Source of the DNA: Diphasiastrum complanatum
Lineage: Eukaryota; Streptophyta; Lycopodiopsida; Lycopodiales; Lycopodiaceae
DNA length: 64,000 bases
Assembly: GCA_029204225.1 (NCBI GenBank)
Contig: CM055107.1
Span: forward strand, 24,261,391 to 24,325,390
Direction: 5' to 3'
Shown here: piece after piece, positions 1-10,434 of the stretch
Layout of the letters: each line of letters starts with the position of its first letter
Numbering within the stretch: position 1 is the first letter of the stretch
Position numbers and translations under genes: made by a program
Notes under the pieces: generated by a model
The model's input: the letters and a program-made list of their open reading frames with translations, nothing else
What the model was told of the DNA's origin: nothing
Databases searched by the model: none

Positions 1-2
1 AC

Positions 3-777
3 CCACCTCCTGGTTTCTTTCCACGTCCCCCAGTTCCTGAGCCACACTTTGCTCGAGACTTTCGTGATCGGGTACAGCTTGCTACCTATTCCGGTTCCTC
101 TGACGGGAACTTATTAGAGAATTGGTTTGCTAAGCTTGACACATATTTTCAGATCTACCCTAAGACTGATCCTCAGAAGATCCAGTTGGCTGTTTTACAC
201 TTAGATGGACGCGCCGCCACGTGGTGGCAAGTTTATCAAGCTGATCTTGATCGGGAAGGGCTCCATATATGGCATACCTTTCGCCGTGACCTTCGTCATG
301 CTATGATTGATCCTCAGTGGCTCGACCGCCAATGTGATACATTCCGTAGTCTCACTCAGACCAGTGACCTTGCTTTTTATACAGATCAGTTTATGGAGCT
401 TTCTTATCTTTTCACAGATCTACCGGCCACTGAGCTTATTTATCGTAACTCGTTATATTGTTGGGCTTCGTGGTGCCTTACGTTACGATGTTTCTTCCTT
501 CTGTCCGATGTCTCTTGCCAGTACTTTACAGCACAAGTACTCTGACACCCTTCCTTCCCGCTTCTCCCGACCCCGTCCTTCTGCTTCATCTTTTCCCGCT
601 ATGTCCACCCCTACACCTGCCCCTTCAGTTCCAACTCCTTGCATTGTCCCTTCATCTCCTCGTCCTCCGACCCCTCGACCTACTTTTGTCCGACGTTACA
701 CGTCTGCAGAGTTTGCTGACCTTCAGGATCCTATATCACACAGTTTGAGCGAGTTGCCTGATTTACTTGAGACCTGA
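3..777 (+). pseudogene. Gypsy gag, frameshifted
   Basis: The retrotransposon capsid region reads in the frame of base 3 from the window edge. It carries the typical gag features LATYSG, NWFAKLDTYF, LHLDGRAATWW and a following FRRDLRHAMIDPQW-like helix region. Near base 447 the frame shifts by one: the capsid continues as YIVGLRGALRYDV and then a long proline/serine-rich linker to a stop at 775-777. Gypsy gags of this type usually follow this linker with a CCHC zinc knuckle. The pre-knuckle residues RRYTSAEFADLQ are visible but the Cys/His residues are missing. The N-terminus lies outside the window. It acted as the structural protein of virus-like particles; this copy is broken. Confidence 0.75.
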
Positions 778-3010
778 GCTCATCATTGTATCCCATAGTG
801 AGTCAAAGTCACATATACAGGTTCCTACTGATGTTGATTCACATATACAGGTTGCGACTGATATGGTCCTTGATACTGATATAGCATGCTGTGATACTAT
901 TGATGATGTTGTTCCATGCTTTGATATTGTCGTTGAGTACTTTGATGCTACTCGTGTTCCTAAGCGCCATGCTATAGATGTTGTCACCTATGCTCCTTAT
1001 TTCGATATTATTCATGGGTCTACGATTTTAGATGCTTTGGCTACTCCAATAGATCTCCATATGGCATACGATTGGTTCTCTTCACTTGGTACTGTTGCTG
1101 TGGATCTCTCTCAACAGACACTTTCCTTTACTCATGCTGGTCAGCATCATTTACTTGCTGGTATTGATTCCCAGGGTGACTATCAGTTGGTTACCAGGAA
1201 GTAGTTTATGCGTAGCCTGCCAAAGGCTCAGGATGCAGCTCTTCTTCCCATTCAGAGTACATCAATTGCTGCTTCGCTTTCACCATCCGTGGGTCCTCTT
1301 CCTCAGGCCGTATACCTTCGTGGTATTTCTACTATTGCTTTTGCGCATACCTCAGATAGCCCTCCTGGTTCGGTGGTTGGTGCAGTATCTTCTCCATTGG
1401 TCTCTATATCTCCATCTCTTGAGTCCGTTATGGCCGATGTTCCTGCTGATTTCTATGGGGTTCTTCACGGGTCCACGTTTCATGGTTCCCTCGCTATTGG
1501 TGATCAGGTTGTATCTTCTTTCGCTCTACTCCATGGATCTCTGCTTGAGGTTTGTGAACCGCCTCATGATATTTCTATGGTTCCTTACATGATTCATGCG
1601 CCTTTGGCCCTTACCGTTACACATTTTCCATCCGAGGATATTTGCCAGATCGTCACTATTACTTATGTAGGGTATTTATATGCTGGGATCTTTCTAGATG
1701 AGTATACGGGCATCCTTCAGTCTCCTTGTGTTTCTACATATAGGTTTGCTGCAGTCCATGCCGATGTTGTGGATATATGGCATTCCTGGTTATTACGTAT
1801 AGCTTGGTTTCCATTTGGACCTGTTGATTGGTGCTAGTTTTTCCATATTACTAATCGCCTATGGTGCGGATATCTCTATGATTATGCATGTGACTCTCTA
1901 TCTGTTCCTTGGATTGTTGCTCATTGTCAGGCTTGGCATATCCTGATGGCTTGGGTTATTGCCTCCTTTCCAGCTACTGTTTGTCCACGTGATCTTCAGA
2001 TTTCCCGTCATTTCAAGTTGCTCCATATAGCTTGGTCTCTGATGCAGAGTTGCCACTTTGTTCTGGTTTTCCGAGACCATCAGAGTACCTTGAGAGAGTT
2101 CCTTCTCCTCTCTTGGATAGTTTGTAGGGATGTTGTCGCCATATACTTCAGTATTGCTCATATGTGCTTTGATACTCATCCCCAGCTACACGTGGATATT
2201 GATCCGCTACTTGCTACTGATGTTGAGGATCCTGTTCCTCGTTCCAGTGCATTTCTTCTATTCCTCACTTGTGCGCCTGGTGTGTACTTTGGGATTACAC
2301 TTGCGGCCAGTTCCGATGGGTCATCCGATTCTCCATCCGTTTTCGGTGTATCCTATGATGGATTGGTATGTCCATATGAGGTCTTTCTGGATGAGTTTTT
2401 CGGCTACAGTTTTTCAGTTGAGGCCTCTACTATTTCTAGATTTGTTTCTATTGTTTTTATGCATCATGCTTTTTTAGATGATGCATTGATTTCTTGGACC
2501 TTCTGGAGCTTTTGGCATGCTGCTCTTCTCGTGATAGGGGCCTTGAAGGTACCGTGTGCCATTGCTACTTCTCATTCATGGGCCTTATGGATACCTTGGG
2601 CTTTTGACCATGCTGGTGCACGTTTCTCTATTTTAGCTATCCTTTGTCAGGATGATCTCTTTATGATCCATGTTTCCTGGCATATTGCTTGCTTTTCCAT
2701 GCTATTACAGCGTGCCTGTCATCCTGCTTATGTTCCTACTCCTTGGTGTTGGTCTTCTGATGCTGCTATCTTTTCTTGGGGCACCTATATCACTGAGTTT
2801 GCACATATGGTTGATGGTTACGTGTATGATGCGGCTATTCGCGATGAGTGTCCATCTCTTTTCCAGTTTCCTTATGGGCTTCCTGTTGCTGATGCGGTTC
2901 TACCTTCTCGGGCTTTTTGGATACCTTGGTATGATGCCCCTATCTTTTGGGCTGATCCTCTACTATCTTGGGCAATACGGATACCTTGGCATTCCTGGTT
3001 GCTGCTTGAT
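767..3010 (+). other. Unrecognised coding-like frame replacing gypsy pol
   Basis: One frame (starting at 767) stays open to 3826 except for TAG stops at 1202-1204 and 1835-1837. Third codon positions are strongly T-rich, as in the neighbouring gag. Residues around 1060-1200 (YDWFSSLGTVAVDLSQQTLSF) resemble the segment after a gypsy protease (DWL..LG.V..D). A protease active-site DTG/DSG was not found. From about 1260 to 3010 nothing resembles RT, RNase H or an integrase core. The translation is rich in Trp and aromatic residues and contains recurring short motifs: ALWIPWAF, AFWIPWYD and AIRIPWHSW; also IIHGST, VLHGST and LLHGS. Two FLDE motifs (near 1690 and 2390) recall RT only weakly. Function unknown. 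Confidence 0.45.
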
Positions 3011-3858
3011 CATTCTACTTCTGATGGGCAGTCTGAGCTCCTTAACAGGATCCTTGAGGATTATTTACGCCATTTTGTTACTCCTTCTGGGAAGGATTGG
3101 GATCAGCATTTATGTTTAGCAGAGTATAGCTATAATAGCTCTATTAGTACCAGCACAGGTGTCCCACCATTTTTCTTATCTCATGGCTATGCACCTCTTT
3201 TACCTAGCATTCCTCTCCCTCCTGAGCATACACTTGTCACACTTGCATCTTTTCTATCAGGTGCTCGAGAACTTATTACCCGGGCCAGTTCTCATTCTCA
3301 TTTACAGCATGTTCAGCAGCGTTATCAGACCTCAATTGATCGTCACCACCGCCATGTTGAGTTTCAGCTTGGAGATATGGTTTATCTACGCCTACGGTTT
3401 GCACGTCATCATTTTGTCCAGGGCCATGCTTCTACTGAGAAGCTCGCACCACGTTATTGTGGGCCTTATCGCATTTTGGAGGTTCTTAGTCCAGTTACAT
3501 ATCGCTTACGGCTTTCTGCTTCCGCACGTGCCTGTGATGTATTCCATGTCAGTTTATTACGTGTTGCTATTGAGGATGACGCTCCTTGTAATGCTAAGTT
3601 TCCTACTGCTCCAGAGTTATTTCCATTTTTACCTGCTGCTATATTACAGGTTCGTCTATACCATAGTCGACGCCACCGGCAGATTCAGTGGTCCAGTGGG
3701 ATGGTCGTCCTATTGAGGAGGCCACATGGGAGCCTATTGATGTCTTTTATCATACACCATCACTTGCGGATCAAGCTCATGCTCTTGCTGCACTTGTTGA
3801 TTCCTCTACATCAGATGTTGTTCTAGTTGTTGATGCACCAAGGCTTGCTGCTATTTGA
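3011..3858 (+). pseudogene. Gypsy integrase C-terminal domain and chromodomain-like tail
   Basis: From about 3020 the frame gives STSDGQSELLNRILEDYLR, matching the conserved HPQTDGQTERVNRTLEDYLR end of the gypsy integrase core, including the catalytic-Glu position. It is followed by the usual CLAEYSYNSSISTSTGVPPF segment. Then come the GPY/F module (LAPRYCGPYRILEVL, TYRLRL, VFHVSLLR) and, after a one-base frame change near 3670, VVQWDGRPIEEATWEPIDVF. That last part is the ending typical of chromodomain-bearing gypsy integrases, and it stops at TGA 3856-3858. The first two Asp residues of the catalytic triad are absent because the core upstream is replaced. It is a remnant, not a working integrase. 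Confidence 0.8.
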
Positions 3859-3904
3859 TCCAATTTCTTTTCGGCAGTTGGGTCTATTTTTTTGTGCCAG
3901 GGAG

Positions 3905-4347
3905 AGTTATGGACTCGGCTCATTACATTCGCCGCGTCCATTTACATTTACTTTACTTTATGCATAAGCAGGCCTTGGGCCCTTTTTTATTCATTAGTGA
4001 CACTTAGACTATATGGTTGGCCTTTGGCCTTATTACTCATTATTAGGCCATTTGGACATATTACTGGAGAGTGGGGGCCTTCTTGGAAAGCGCACTATTT
4101 TCCCTCCCGGTTGGGCCCTAGCCACCGGAAGCTTCCTTTTAGGGCTTCCTCTTGGCTATAAGTAGGGAAACTGTGTCATTTGTTATTCAGTTGATGATAT
4201 TGATCTCTCTCTTTAGTCTCCTTAATCTCTCTCTTTCCTGCTTTCTAGGGTTAAATCTTGCTTATGTGCTGCTTTCATATCTTAAGTCTTGCTTATGTGA
4301 TGCTTTCATAGCTTAGCTTAAGATCAGCTGTGGCTTTATTCGTAACT
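3905..4347 (+). mobile_element. Candidate 3' LTR of the gypsy-derived element
   Basis: It lies 46 bp after the polyprotein stop and follows a short purine run (AGGGAG). It begins TTATGGACTCGG, similar to the LTR start TGTTATGGACTCG seen on the minus strand at 14,196. It holds a TATA-like TATAAGTA near 4154 and ends near CGTAACT, a degraded mate of the start. Part of its 3' portion is a small direct repeat (TCTTGCTTATGTG twice, 4255-4310). The boundaries are an estimate because the terminal TG and CA are both mutated. Confidence 0.4.
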
Positions 4348-6390
4348 ATCAAATACAACTAATTATGGATGGACTTAGAGGCATTTGATGGACATGGCTT
4401 ATAGAGGTGATTCAGGTTTGGAATCTGGACGCTGCAAACGCAAAATGGGAAAAGCTTGGAGCTTTGTGAGATATCACACATTTTGGGTGTGATGGTGGCA
4501 AAAACTATGGTGAGTGTTTTGCAAGAGATCTACTGGAGGGGGACATTGATGGCGAGGACTTTGTAATGTATTCTTTGGGACATGTATGGAGATACAGCAA
4601 GGCCAATTATTGGCATTGGCACTGACGGAGTGGCAACTTCCATTAGGGGCATTGGTGAGCTATTCATTAGCTATTATTCATTTGCTTGTATTTGCAAAAG
4701 TCTAGGCTTGGCACAGGCGTTGGAACCTACTTGGTTCACAAAATCAGGTGATGAGATTAGGGAGAATGCCTAAAAGAACTCACTTGAAGCCATATACCTC
4801 AGTAAGATCTGGTTGCGAGACATTGGTCTCAGGATCCCGTGAGCGGTGACTCATGGATGGGCTTGCGTTGGCATGATGTTAGCCAGGAGCGAGTAGATGC
4901 AAGGAGCCAGGAGAAGCAGGTGGTGATTTGGCGATCAGCTTGGATAGCAGGATGATGACCAGGAGTGAAAACATTAGGTGAGCATAGGTTTGGATGACGA
5001 GTCCATTGGGGTGGCGCTCTGGGAGATGCTAGGAATGCTCATGTATGACACATCATTGGATGTGTAGGTGATGCTCTTCAGCTGATGAATCATTTATTGT
5101 TTGGTGACCTTACTATAGGTCAAGCGCACTTGGAAGTAGGCGGCATGGAGTGTACCTGCAGGTGGTACATGTCTTGAGGGCATGGAGTGCATCACGGGGT
5201 GGTGTGGATCCAGCATGCTTATGGTTGTGAGCCAACAAGGATGGAGATGGTTGCTCGAAGAGTAACGACTAATGCTCGGGTGAGTAGTCAGGTGAGTTGA
5301 ATGGTCATATACATAGTGATCTCCAATTTGGCGTCACATGTTTTGGTTATCCATCACTCTTTGGTAAGCACGATGCAACTTTGTTGTTGAGATCCAGTTT
5401 GCACCACAGGTGGACAGATTCTTGGGTAGATAATAGTCGGTAATGGATACTTGGTGATCATATGGTATGGGGTACAGTTTTCTGATGGAGCTATCCTACT
5501 TGATATGCTATAGGCCATGGGTGAGTTTCTCATCACGATGGTGGATCTAGAGTGCATTTGCTTTGGTTGGAATGACGTGATGGATATAGTGGTGAGATAG
5601 GTTTCGGGTATGAAACCTGTATATTGGTCAAATCAGAGTTGGCAACTTCAAGCATGGAAAGTTGACTCTACGTGGGATGTAGACCGACAAACCATCATAT
5701 TATCTTAGGGAGATGGGCGAGCTATCCAGCTATAGCCTATGGTGAGGTTTGTGGACATTCATTCGTTGAGTCACTGGTAGACTCTAGTGCTTGGAGCATG
5801 GGAATGGATGGAAATCAACTTCCAGGATCGTCAAGACAGGATGTCAAGGCAAAACGGCTTGGAGCAATGCTTTGTTTGGAGCACTCAGCGGATCGTGGGA
5901 GATCTAGTATGATGTATGACGACATCAGTTTGATATGCTTAGACGTGAGGGCATCTTGTTTACAGGTGCAAGCCATGATCGAGGACCTGATTTGGTGACC
6001 AGTGGTGTAGCAATGGATCTACAGGTGACAGGTGCCGGTACGACAAGATACCTCAGTTTGGGCAGTTTGGGCCGCCCTTTGTATAAAGACATGAAACTGG
6101 AATGAAAGGTGCGCAGATGCTTGGTGCCCATTGATTGTTCCATTCTTTCTGCTGAAATTTATGACTAGGATGCTTAATTGCTTCACACGTATGCTGTATC
6201 AACATTTCCAACATCTCATTCAGCAAAATTCAGCTTAGCCTCCAAAGCCATTTTTTTTATACGAGGAGCAATAAAATGTTTCCAGAAATTCAGCCTAAAA
6301 CACTCATTATAAAATATCTGAAGACTCAAAGGATGCAAAGAGAAAGTTTAGGGCAAATTGATGGAAAACAGCAAGAAGAAAGATGAGCAC
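4348..6390. other. Unassigned interval
   Basis: About 2 kb of moderately G-rich sequence. Short open frames occur on both strands but none has a recognisable domain or a codon pattern like the neighbouring elements. I specifically looked on the minus strand for the second exon of the ceramidase-like gene at 6391 and did not find it. Confidence 0.5.
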
Positions 6391-6589
6391 CGAAAAATTG
6401 GCGCTGATCAGCGAAGTCGTGGTAGGACTCGTCCTGAGGGATGCGCGGAGTGATGAGCATGAGCAGAAAGAAAAGCAGCAAAGCTGCGGCCCATATCAGA
6501 GCTCTCCGCTTCCTAATCCCCATCGCCATTCCAATAGATCCTGCTTCCTTGCTGCCTAGTTTTTTGATTGCTTCTCTTCGCTCCTGCAT
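6391..6589 (-). CDS. First exon of an alkaline ceramidase-like membrane protein
   Basis: The exon reads ...GIRKRRALIWAAALLL, one hydrophobic segment, then MLITPRIPQDESYHDFADQRQFFG. The combination of a basic N-terminus, a membrane helix, TP.IP and the YH.FADQR..FG block matches the start of plant members of the alkaline ceramidase family (Pfam Ceramidase). These are ER/Golgi membrane hydrolases that release sphingoid base from (phyto)ceramide. The exon ends at a clean GT donor (intron from 6390 leftwards), splitting the Gly codon after its first base, where relatives continue IPN. The start is taken at the ATG at 6587-6589; a second in-frame ATG at 6521-6523 fits relatives equally well. No further exon is present in the window, so either intron 1 exceeds 6.3 kb and contains the gypsy element, or the gene was severed. 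Confidence 0.65.
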
Positions 6590-6644
6590 CTCCTCCTCCT
6601 CCGCTTCGAGTATACTCCATGTCACCCCGCGCCATTTTGCAAGC

Positions 6645-6667
6645 CACGTGTTAAATTTTGCCACGTG
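6645..6667. promoter_or_regulatory. Paired G-boxes upstream of the ceramidase-like exon
   Basis: Two CACGTG motifs lie at 6645-6650 and 6662-6667, 17 bp apart, with a third half-site AACGTGG just beyond. They sit 56-78 bp upstream of the likely start codon. The CACGTG core is bound by plant bZIP and bHLH factors, and the GCCACGTGTC context is ABRE-like. A light- or ABA-responsive promoter is inferred, not shown. Confidence 0.45.
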
Positions 6668-8320
6668 TCAACGTGGCTTGCTTAAAAATTAACCACTTTT
6701 CTAAGTATTATGGAATTAAGGAGCCGGGAAAATGACACTATGCTCACTAAGGAGTCATAGGAGGAACCGAGCCCTTGATTCCTTACTCGGCAGAATGTCA
6801 TCTTCCGAGCTCCTTCCATTGCGTAATGGATAGTTTAACTTTTTTCACATTATGAACAAAACTTGTACATCAAAAATTATTGTGGGTCACACGATTGTTG
6901 CCCATTGTGCTTTTTTAGACGTCTAAAAAATGGGTAGACAAAAAGCCCCAACTGTCCCTTACGTATACCTGAAAGCCCGTCGTTGGGGTTTTTATACTTG
7001 TGAGGGCCCCTACACGAGGCCAAGACATGTCAATGCTACACCTTACCCTCATATGACATTGTTAGGTTAGGGAGAATACAGCTTTAGGCTTGTGGGGGCC
7101 CCTACTTGAAGGCAATGAACTCAAAGAGCACATAAACCACCTTTCTTGAGGGCATTACTCATCCTAAACGTTGTGAGGGTTTTCTATGGGCAAATCATCA
7201 TGTCCGAGCAAGCTACTAGTGCGATTATGGGCACCGTGTCGGGCTCACTCTAAGGCAATATGCCACGATGATGGGTGTTCACGAACTAGATCATGGATGT
7301 TTAGAGGCATATTATTGAAAATTAATGGTGAGTCCTCTCGTCGAGGAGCGGTAGCAGGGAGACGATAGGACAAGTCATTTTCACAATATGCCTTGAACAC
7401 ACTTTATCTAGCTTAATGTGTAATAAAATCATATTAAAAAGTCAAGAACGTGTAATATAGAGGACAAAATCCTTTTAGGTTCTTGAAAGAGATCTTTGAA
7501 CGTTTGTTTGTCATTTCTCACCAATTTAGTCCTCAAATGATTTGTGGGCTAGAACTTCCTTTCCTCTCGTTGAGGTTAGGAATTCAACTCCAATTTGCCA
7601 CACAAATGAGAGCACACCAAAGAAGATAAAAAAACAACCAATGATGTAGGCTTCTCCAATATGTGGTGGGTTGATGAAGACCTATTTTACTCTCCTAGAG
7701 GCCAAGAATCTACATTACTTAGCCATACACAAAGAAAATTAAAGAGAACCTACCTCTAATTTAGAGTCTACACAATTTCAATTGATAGATCTAGATTTTG
7801 TTGAATAAGGAATAGTTGGCATTTGATTTATTAATTTTTTTTTTTTTAACTCAATATCAAGCGGCCTTAGTCTCCCATCATTGGTCAAGTTACACTAGAC
7901 TTGCAATGTCACTTACTAGGGCTCAAATTATGATTGTGGTGGAGACGAGACATTTCAATAGCTTGCTTCTAAATAGATTGGGACATTTTGTTAATATTGT
8001 AAAGATTGGGACACTTAAGTAGCTGAAAGAACTCATTTGCAATAAAATATGGCCTAATCAATACATGAGTACATGAGCCTCTCACAATGATTTCCTCCAT
8101 GAATATGCCGGCAAGTTACAATTAATGTCTAATAGCTCAAGATAGAGGGTTATCATCCTACCTACATCATGCAATTTATGCAGAGTACGTAGATAATATC
8201 ACTAGGTCAATGAATTTCTCGTTACACATGATTTGTAAATTCATAATTGTGCTTGATCAAAACATATTTTAGTTGAAGTATGCCCAACTATTCTAAATAA
8301 GTTCCAATTAGACTACCCAG
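6668..8320. other. Unassigned interval
   Basis: Non-coding sequence with no recognisable gene or transposon domain. Short frames here lack any codon signature. It probably includes the upstream flank of the ceramidase-like gene. Confidence 0.45.
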
Positions 8321-9225
8321 CGTTAGATCATGCATTCACAGTGTGAGCACAGCGGAAGCTCGGTTGCCATTAGAGCGTAGGTGTGTAGGAATGGAAACGC
8401 AACAGTTAGCAGCAAAAATATTCAAGTAGAAGAATTCATACAGTTTGAGCAGATGAACGACGCAGTAGTGAGACAAAAATTGCACTCTGATAAATATCAA
8501 CAGTGAGTACAATGGCTTGAAGTAATAACTTCAGCTTGCTAAGCGTGATAACGCTGGCTACAGATAACTCTAATTGAAAGAGAAAACTTAATTGTTCTTC
8601 TTCTTAATGCTTACATAGCTTGATTCCACTAAAATAGAGATTTACATAAGAGAAAATATCTTACAAGCCTTTAAGGCTATTCACACCAGTCTTTGCATAT
8701 GTACAAAAGTTGGTAACCGCTTCACCGCCTTTTGGATATTTGGTTGTTCAGTTGTTTTTAGGGTTGCTGATACATTTGGCAACGTCGGTTTTCCAATGTA
8801 GGAAAAATGTGAAAAAGCCAAAGGTGCCTTAGTTCAAGCAGTGAAAAAGGCGAAGGTGCCCAAAAATGGTTTTAAGACATTTTGGGTTTAGTGTCGCATT
8901 TTTCGCAAAGAGGCAAAAAAGGCGAAGGTGCCCAAAATTGGTTTCATTTAGTGTCGCATTTTTCGCAAAGAGGCGAAAAACGTGAAGGTGGTCCAGAAAT
9001 GGTTTTAAGGTCATTTTGGCCAGTGTGTCGCTTTTTTTGTGAAGGCACGAAAAAAGTACGAGGAAGGTAAAAAAAGATAAAGGTACCTTAAATCGTTTTA
9101 AGGCATAAATGAAAAAAAACTTTAAAGCAAAAACATGTGAAGGTCCGAAATCATGTTGTCGGCCTTTTGTTTTCAAGATGCTCATTACTTAATGATTTTT
9201 AGGATTGAGCATAAGAAATCTAACA
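8321..9225 (-). mobile_element. LTR of a minus-strand copia element
   Basis: On the minus strand the sequence after the copia RNase H stop runs into a purine tract (AAGGGGGAG, 9226-9234) followed immediately by TGTTAGATTTC, the expected LTR start at 9225. The other end at 8321 reads GTTAGATC, the inverted mate with its first base mutated (C for T). Length is about 905 bp. A degenerate tandem repeat (8837-9110) sits inside it. The second LTR of the element was not found. Confidence 0.6.
8837..9110. repeat. Degenerate tandem repeat inside the copia LTR
   Basis: About four imperfect copies of a unit of roughly 60-75 bp. Each carries GGCGAAGGTG(C/G)CC, AAA(A/T)TGGTTTTAAG, GTGTCGC and TTTTTCGCAAAGAGGC. 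The copies differ by indels and substitutions, so the array is old. Confidence 0.65.
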
Positions 9226-9232
9226 CTCCCCC

Positions 9233-10060
9233 TTAATGAGGATCTTGAAAACCTTTGATCTTCAAATTTAACATATTGTTAAATTTGATATGTTGTTCCT
9301 TTGATAGAGCCTTTGTGAAGTAATCTACTGCCATATAGTTTGTTCTGCAAAAAATTAATTCTACTTCCTTGTTGTGCACTTTCTCTCTAAGGTAATGATA
9401 CCTGATTTCTATATGTTTGCTTCTCAAGTGAAATCTCGGATTGAGAGAAAGTGCTACTGTGCTTTGATTGTCACAATAGATTGTTGTAGGAAGCGTTTGT
9501 GCAAGGTTCAGGTCTGCGAGAAGTTGTCTTAGCCAGATTGTCTCTTTGGTTGCATTTGTGGCAGCTATGTATTCGGATTCCGTTGATGATAATGCAACTG
9601 AGGTCTGCTTTCGGCTGTTCCATAAGATTGGGCCTTGGTTGTATAAAAATACAAATCTAGAAGTTGATTCTGGTGTCGACATCTCCTGTCCAATTCGCAT
9701 TTGTGTAGGCTTCAAGGATGTTGGCAGTTTGGCTGCCTCCATAGCAGATGCTGAGAGTTTTCGTTGTTTGGATGTACTTCATGACCTTTGTTAGCGCTTT
9801 CCAATGAACTACGCCTGGATTTGACATGAACTGGCTGAGTGTACTGATCGAATATGCAAGGTCTGGTCGCGTGCAGATCATTGCGTACATCAGTGAGCCA
9901 ATGATGATTGAAACGGGTAGCGCTTCATCTCCTTTTTTTTTGCCTCAGTTTGAGGAGACTGCTCCTTTGATAGCTTTAGTCCAGGGTCGAGTGGAAAGAG
10001 ACTGGGTTTGCAGTTGGCCATTCCATACTTTTCCAGCACGTTGTTGAGATATCGTTGCTC
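9233..10060 (-). pseudogene. Copia RNase H and end of RT, frameshifted
   Basis: Reading leftwards from about 10,060: KYGMANCKPSLFPLDPGLKL, then GSLMYAMICTRPDLAYSIS, then HWKALTKVMKYIQ, AYTNANWTGDVDTR and, after a frame change near 9660, FLYNQGPILWNSRKQ. The RNase H block ALSSTESEYIAATNATKE follows, and the end carries YCDNQSTVALSLNP, KHIEIRYHYLREKV and the terminal DYFTKALS. These are the diagnostic C-terminal blocks of Ty1/copia pol. The upstream RT palm and the integrase are missing, and the fragment abuts a gag scrap. It is a dead internal-deletion copy. Confidence 0.85.
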
Positions 10061-10180
10061 TCTCTAATGTCGTAGAGAGTTGCTAGGATATCTATCCCAT
10101 GCATCCTTAGAGGTCTGAGCAGCACGTATGTGGTTGATCTGAGTGTCCTTGATATTGAGGGTGATCGTGGTATGTTGTAA
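10061..10180 (-). pseudogene. Copia gag scrap fused to the pol remnant
   Basis: Minus-strand translation gives TTITLNIKDTQINHIRAAQTSKDAWD, interrupted further on. This is the typical UBN2-type copia gag helix (I..SL.D..L..I....TAKE.W). It sits directly beside the RNase H/RT remnant, so protease, integrase and most of RT were deleted. Confidence 0.6.
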
Positions 10181-10350
10181 ACTCATTGACCAAAGTAGCT
10201 AGTATAAATGAGTTTTAATGATGTGAGAAAATTGTGCACATTTTCTCTTTAAGAACATGAAATTTCTGAAAAATATGTCTTGATGCAAAATATGATGCTT
10301 AAAAGGATGTTGTAGACTGATTGACCAAAGTAGTTAGTGTAAAAGTTTTT
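10181..10350. repeat. Short direct duplication
   Basis: Two copies of a roughly 40-bp stretch containing ATTGACCAAAGTAG(C/T)TAGT are separated by about 125 bp (starts near 10,178 and 10,310). It resembles a local slippage duplication. Confidence 0.5.
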
Positions 10351-10434
10351 AAGATTATAGTTGTAAATCATGTGTATTAGCATGATCTTTTCCAAAGGTC
10401 ATGCTAGTATTGAACTAGAAGAATAGTGAATGCA

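Larger units (their letters stand above)
1..4347 (+). mobile_element. Ty3/gypsy-derived element, gag to 3' LTR, without RT
   Basis: The domain order is gag (1-777), a protease-flank-like segment (767-1260), about 1.8 kb of unrecognised coding-like sequence, an integrase C-terminal part and a chromodomain-like tail (about 3011-3858), then a candidate purine tract and LTR (3905-4347). No reverse transcriptase or RNase H motif and no integrase catalytic triad could be read in any plus-strand frame. The 5' LTR and the start of gag lie left of the window. Frame changes near 447 and 3670 and two TAG codons show it is not an intact autonomous element. The most economical reading is a non-autonomous gypsy derivative; capture of foreign sequence is an alternative. 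Confidence 0.7.

Noticed and set aside
2380-2420. VFLDEFFGYS as a reverse transcriptase YxDD-like motif in the gypsy-derived element
   Set aside because: The second Asp is Glu, no other RT block lies upstream in any frame, and a similar FLDE occurs at 1,690 without RT context.
5354-5998. Small frames as further exons of the ceramidase-like gene
   Set aside because: None contains the next conserved block (IPN followed by membrane helices) or has a fitting splice acceptor.
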